A stretch of DNA of 64,000 nucleotides from Bauldia litoralis (GTDB lineage Bacteria > Pseudomonadota > Alphaproteobacteria > Rhizobiales > Kaistiaceae): NCBI RefSeq assembly GCF_900104485.1, contig NZ_FMXQ01000013.1, positions 1 through 64,000 of the forward strand. The letters run 5' to 3'. Made by a program: the position numbers and the translations under genes. Positions 60,894-64,000 of the stretch are shown here, piece by piece (position 1 is the first letter of the stretch; every line of letters starts with the position of its first letter). Under the pieces are notes generated by a model. The model did no database searches, was not told the origin of the DNA, and saw only the letters and a program-made list of their open reading frames with translations.

Positions 60894-63800
60894 ATGACAA
60901 CGACCACTGATCCAGATGCACAAGGATGGTTAGTAAAGGAGCCGACTTGGCTCGGCCCCTATGTCGCGCAACTTGACGGAGAGCGTTCGAAGTTTGCCGC
61001 CGCCATTGAAGGGCACTGGATCATCGTGGCTGGAGCGGATAGCACGCTGAAATGTGCCGGTCGGATTCTCCGGCTGCGTTCCGATCTCTCGACCACGAAA
61101 ATCTATTTCGACCGCGTGCACAGGTTCCGTGCGCCAAACTCGGTATCTGAAGCCGGTCTGACGCTACCTTCCGGGCCTATCGGGCGACTTCGCTCGGAGG
61201 ATTTCACGAACGTGTTCGCCTTGGACGGAATTTCTGCGGCTGACGTGCCGCTGATCGACGATGTCGTTTACGTCCGCGACCTCCTGGAGCTGGCAGTACG
61301 CGACGATCTGCTCGGCCCCGCCGGTGGACCCCACGAGCTGATCAAGGACATGAGCGTCCGCGACCGCTATCTCGTCGGCAAGCTGGCACCGAGGCGGCCG
61401 GATGATGACCAGGCGACCCGGGTCGAGCCGGCCTCGGCGGCTGAGGAGGCCGGCGACCTCGAGGATGAACGGACGGCGCCGCTCCACGAGCCCGGCGCTG
61501 AGTTCGCGAGTGCATCGGGTCGGGTGGAGCCCGAAGACGACGCGCTCGACGAGTTAGACACCACGAACAACCAGTCGCTGATTCCCTCCAGCATGGGCCT
61601 CACCTTCTGCGTGGCGCCCGATGTCGAGAAGCTGACCGTCAATTCACGGTGGGGACGTTACGAGCGTGTCCCCAACGATGAGCACGGCATCGTCAAGACA
61701 CGGAAGAACCGCCAAACCGGTCACGAGGAGGAGGTGAAGGTCAGGGTCTGGCAACGCATCCCGTGCGGTGGCGTGGCCTCGCTTTCGCTCGTTGATGGGC
61801 CGATTAAGCCATCCATTCCTGATCGCGACCAACCGGACGTCCGCCTGCAGGGCACGGTTCGGACCAACAACAAGGGAGAGCGCCTCGTTACCCTGTTCCT
61901 CGTGAACGGGCAGCTGGAACCCGACGACAACAAGGATCGCGCTTGGCTGTTCCAGCCGGAGATCATCGTCGAAGCCCCGGAGGGCCAGAGCGACAAATCA
62001 GTCTTTCGGCGTCGCCCTTCGAACGAAGTGGTCGTCGACGATCCAGAACGCGACCGCCTCGCACTCATCTATCGCGACCGTCTGGAGTTCGCAGTCGGAC
62101 ACGGGGTGTCCGTTCACGCCGATACGACGCCCGAGTACCCTACGAAGGCCCACCGCGTCAGAACGGAGATCATTCCACGCTACGAAGTCGCGGTCACCGA
62201 AACGCCCGGCCTCGACCCTAGGGACCGCCCTGACATGCGGCGCATGGTCGACGAGGGCTGGCTCGACATGACGCGGCTCGCGGAGATGGAGCCGGACGCG
62301 CTGCGGGAAGCGCTCGCATGCCTCGTCGACGATTACGCTGTGTGGATCGGCGAGCAGAAGAAGCGATTGGGAACAGAGATCAGTGGCTTTGACGATCCGG
62401 GCAAGGACGTCATCGCGCGCTGTGAGGAGATACTGCGCCGCCTTCGCGAGGGAATGAACACCATCTTCGCCGATGCCGAGACGCTTGAGGCGTTCCGCTT
62501 CGCCAACCGGTCCATGGCGATGCAGCGTGTCCGGAGCATCTACGCTCTGAAGCGCCGACGGAACGAGACCGTCGACGTGATCGCGTTGGACGTGCCGAAG
62601 AACAGATCGTGGCGCCCGTTCCAGCTGGCATTCCTGCTGCTGTCGATCCCGTCGCTCGCCGATCCGGCTCATCCAGACCGGACGAAGCCGGTCGAGGCGT
62701 TCGCCGATCTGCTCTGGTTCCCCACGGGTGGCGGTAAGACCGAGGCCTATCTCGGCGTGGCGGCCTTCGCCATGGCCATGCGCCGCCTGAGGAATGATCT
62801 GGGCGGCCTCGACGCCTCCCGCGGCCTCGCCGTGATCATGCGCTACACGCTGCGACTGCTGACGCTGCAGCAGTTCCAGAGGGCAACGACGCTGCTCTGC
62901 GCAATGGAAGTGATCCGTCGTGCAGACGACACGACGTGGGGCAAGGAACCATTTACGCTCGGCCTCTGGGTCGGAAATCGTGTGACACCGGGGACGACCG
63001 AAGCGTCTCACCAGGCTGTCGAGGCCATTCGAAACAACGACCGCAACAAGTCGGGCATCGCTTCACCTGCACAGCTTACCAGCTGCCCTTGGTGCGGATC
63101 GGAGATCTCCGGTGGTCGCGACATCGAGGTCGACAGGATCGCCGGCAGGACGTTGATCCACTGCGGCGACAAGCTCGGTAGCTGCGATTTCTCGAAGGCG
63201 AAATCCAGCAACGAGCCTCATCCGGGGCTTCCCGTAAAGGTCGTCGACGAGGAAATCTATCATCGCCCGCCGACGATGATGATCGCGACAGTGGACAAGT
63301 TCGCGATGATGGCCTGGCGCCCAGAGGTTCGGAACCTGTTCGGCCGCGTCGATCAGGAGTGTGGACGCCATGGCCTGCTGTGGCCGAGCCACGACTGCGG
63401 CACCGGGCACCGAGCGAGGGGTTCTTATCCCGCCGCCACTGTGAGGCCGGTCCGCGCCATCAGGCCGCCGGACCTGATCATTCAAGACGAGTTCCACCTC
63501 ATCAGCGGTCCGCTGGGTACGATGGTTGGCCTTTACGAGACGGCCGTCGACGAGTTGAGCAGCTGGGTTCTGGGCGACACGAAAGTCCGCCCAAAAGTCG
63601 TCGCCTCCACCGCGACCGTGCGGCGCGCCGATGATCAGGTGCGCAATGTGTTCATGCGCCGGATCTCGGTGTTCCCACCCACGGGATTGGACGTCGAGGA
63701 CAACTTCTTCTCGGTCCAGAGACCGATCAGCGAGAAACCCGGGCGGCGCTACATGGGCGTCTGTGCGCCGGGCAGCTCGCGTCCTGCGGTTCTGATCAGG

Positions 63801-64000
63801 ACCTACACTGCATTCCTCACCGCCGCGCAGGCGCTGTTCGATCGGTTCGGCCCGGTGGCTGACCCCTACATGACACTCGTCGGCTACTTCAACTCGCTGC
63901 GAGAACTCGGCGGCATGAAGCGATTGGCGGAAGACGACGTCCAGACGCGTTCGTTCCGCGTCAACATGAGCTTGGTGGACCGGCCGGGGCTCTCCCAGCG
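60894..64000 (+). CDS. drmA: DISARM helicase-domain protein DrmA (3' partial)
   Basis: Open from ATG 60894 to the window edge, over 1035 codons, no stop. Walker A WFPTGGGKTEAYLGVAAFAM near residue 607-620, a zinc site (SCPWCGSEI with CGDKLGSCDF) near 730-765, ATVDKFAMMAW, Walker B PPDLIIQDEFHLISGPLGTM near 865, and VVASTATVRRADDQV. These are hallmarks of DrmA, the core DISARM helicase that with DrmB obstructs incoming DNA. drmB and drmC should lie beyond the right edge. Confidence 0.9.
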   Translation, partial: MTTTTDPDAQGWLVKEPTWLGPYVAQLDGERSKFAAAIEGHWIIVAGADSTLKCAGRILRLRSDLSTTKIYFDRVHRFRAPNSVSEAGLTLPSGPIGRLRSEDFTNVFALDGISAADVPLIDDVVYVRDLLELAVRDDLLGPAGGPHELIKDMSVRDRYLVGKLAPRRPDDDQATRVEPASAAEEAGDLEDERTAPLHEPGAEFASASGRVEPEDDALDELDTTNNQSLIPSSMGLTFCVAPDVEKLTVNSRWGRYERVPNDEHGIVKTRKNRQTGHEEEVKVRVWQRIPCGGVASLSLVDGPIKPSIPDRDQPDVRLQGTVRTNNKGERLVTLFLVNGQLEPDDNKDRAWLFQPEIIVEAPEGQSDKSVFRRRPSNEVVVDDPERDRLALIYRDRLEFAVGHGVSVHADTTPEYPTKAHRVRTEIIPRYEVAVTETPGLDPRDRPDMRRMVDEGWLDMTRLAEMEPDALREALACLVDDYAVWIGEQKKRLGTEISGFDDPGKDVIARCEEILRRLREGMNTIFADAETLEAFRFANRSMAMQRVRSIYALKRRRNETVDVIALDVPKNRSWRPFQLAFLLLSIPSLADPAHPDRTKPVEAFADLLWFPTGGGKTEAYLGVAAFAMAMRRLRNDLGGLDASRGLAVIMRYTLRLLTLQQFQRATTLLCAMEVIRRADDTTWGKEPFTLGLWVGNRVTPGTTEASHQAVEAIRNNDRNKSGIASPAQLTSCPWCGSEISGGRDIEVDRIAGRTLIHCGDKLGSCDFSKAKSSNEPHPGLPVKVVDEEIYHRPPTMMIATVDKFAMMAWRPEVRNLFGRVDQECGRHGLLWPSHDCGTGHRARGSYPAATVRPVRAIRPPDLIIQDEFHLISGPLGTMVGLYETAVDELSSWVLGDTKVRPKVVASTATVRRADDQVRNVFMRRISVFPPTGLDVEDNFFSVQRPISEKPGRRYMGVCAPGSSRPAVLIRTYTAFLTAAQALFDRFGPVADPYMTLVGYFNSLRELGGMKRLAEDDVQTRSFRVNMSLVDRPGLSQ

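Overview
The window is high-GC DNA from a proteobacterium. The P2-like and lambda-like prophage genes, the DUF2924/DUF3489/recombinase-family set and the codon use suggest an alphaproteobacterium, most likely of the Hyphomicrobiales; this is inference from gene content, with no rRNA or tRNA marker present. Four regions can be told apart: a short left flank, a contractile-tail prophage (about 4.2-48.0 kb), its integration and lysogeny-control module (43.7-48.0 kb), and a dense restriction/defence operon that runs off the right edge (48.0-64.0 kb).

Left flank (1-4.2 kb): a radical SAM protein with a SPASM-like C-terminus that is cut by the window edge, an AT-richer M42-family aminopeptidase, a serine-recombinase remnant lacking its catalytic N-terminus, and a small hypothetical gene. 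Several signs of decay (an 18-bp tandem duplication and frameshifted fragments) lie where the prophage begins.

Prophage (4.2-45 kb), almost all on the minus strand. Transcribed from high to low coordinates it holds: early/recombination genes (RecA-like ATPase, DUF669-like protein, Fe-S PD-(D/E)XK nuclease, RecD-like helicase, TOPRIM primase/helicase, RuvC-like and endonuclease VII-like resolvases, ParB-domain DNA methyltransferase), a cargo patch (DUF3489, fasciclin, CIA30), lambda-type terminase small and large subunits and gpW, then a complete P2-type contractile tail (V, gp25/W, J, I, fibres, sheath FI, tube FII, E/E', tape measure T, U, X, D), and a lysis cassette with overlapping spanin-like genes. 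Between gpW (ends 25137) and baseplate gpV (starts 25133) there is no room for portal, protease or capsid genes: the head module is missing. The element therefore looks like a headless (tailocin-like) or head-dependent derivative. Two plus-strand genes, a DUF429-like protein with a zinc-finger-like tail and an atypical thymidine phosphorylase, sit inside the tail operon between E' and T.

Control and integration (43.7-48.0 kb): a sigma-like regulator and an XRE repressor/ImmA metalloprotease pair face a plus-strand cassette of a small protein, DUF2924, a large serine recombinase and an HTH protein.

Defence island (48.0-64.0 kb): a convergent EVE-like/HNH endonuclease, then a tightly packed plus-strand operon of an HTH protein, a C5 cytosine methyltransferase, a Vsr endonuclease, the DISARM-type SNF2 helicase DrmD, the adenine methyltransferase DrmMI, a three-gene insert (73-aa protein, GHKL/MORC-like ATPase, methyltransferase-like protein) and DrmA, truncated by the window. 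The combination of both methyltransferase types, Vsr and the GHKL cassette inside a class-1 DISARM operon is the most interesting candidate for an undescribed system variant.
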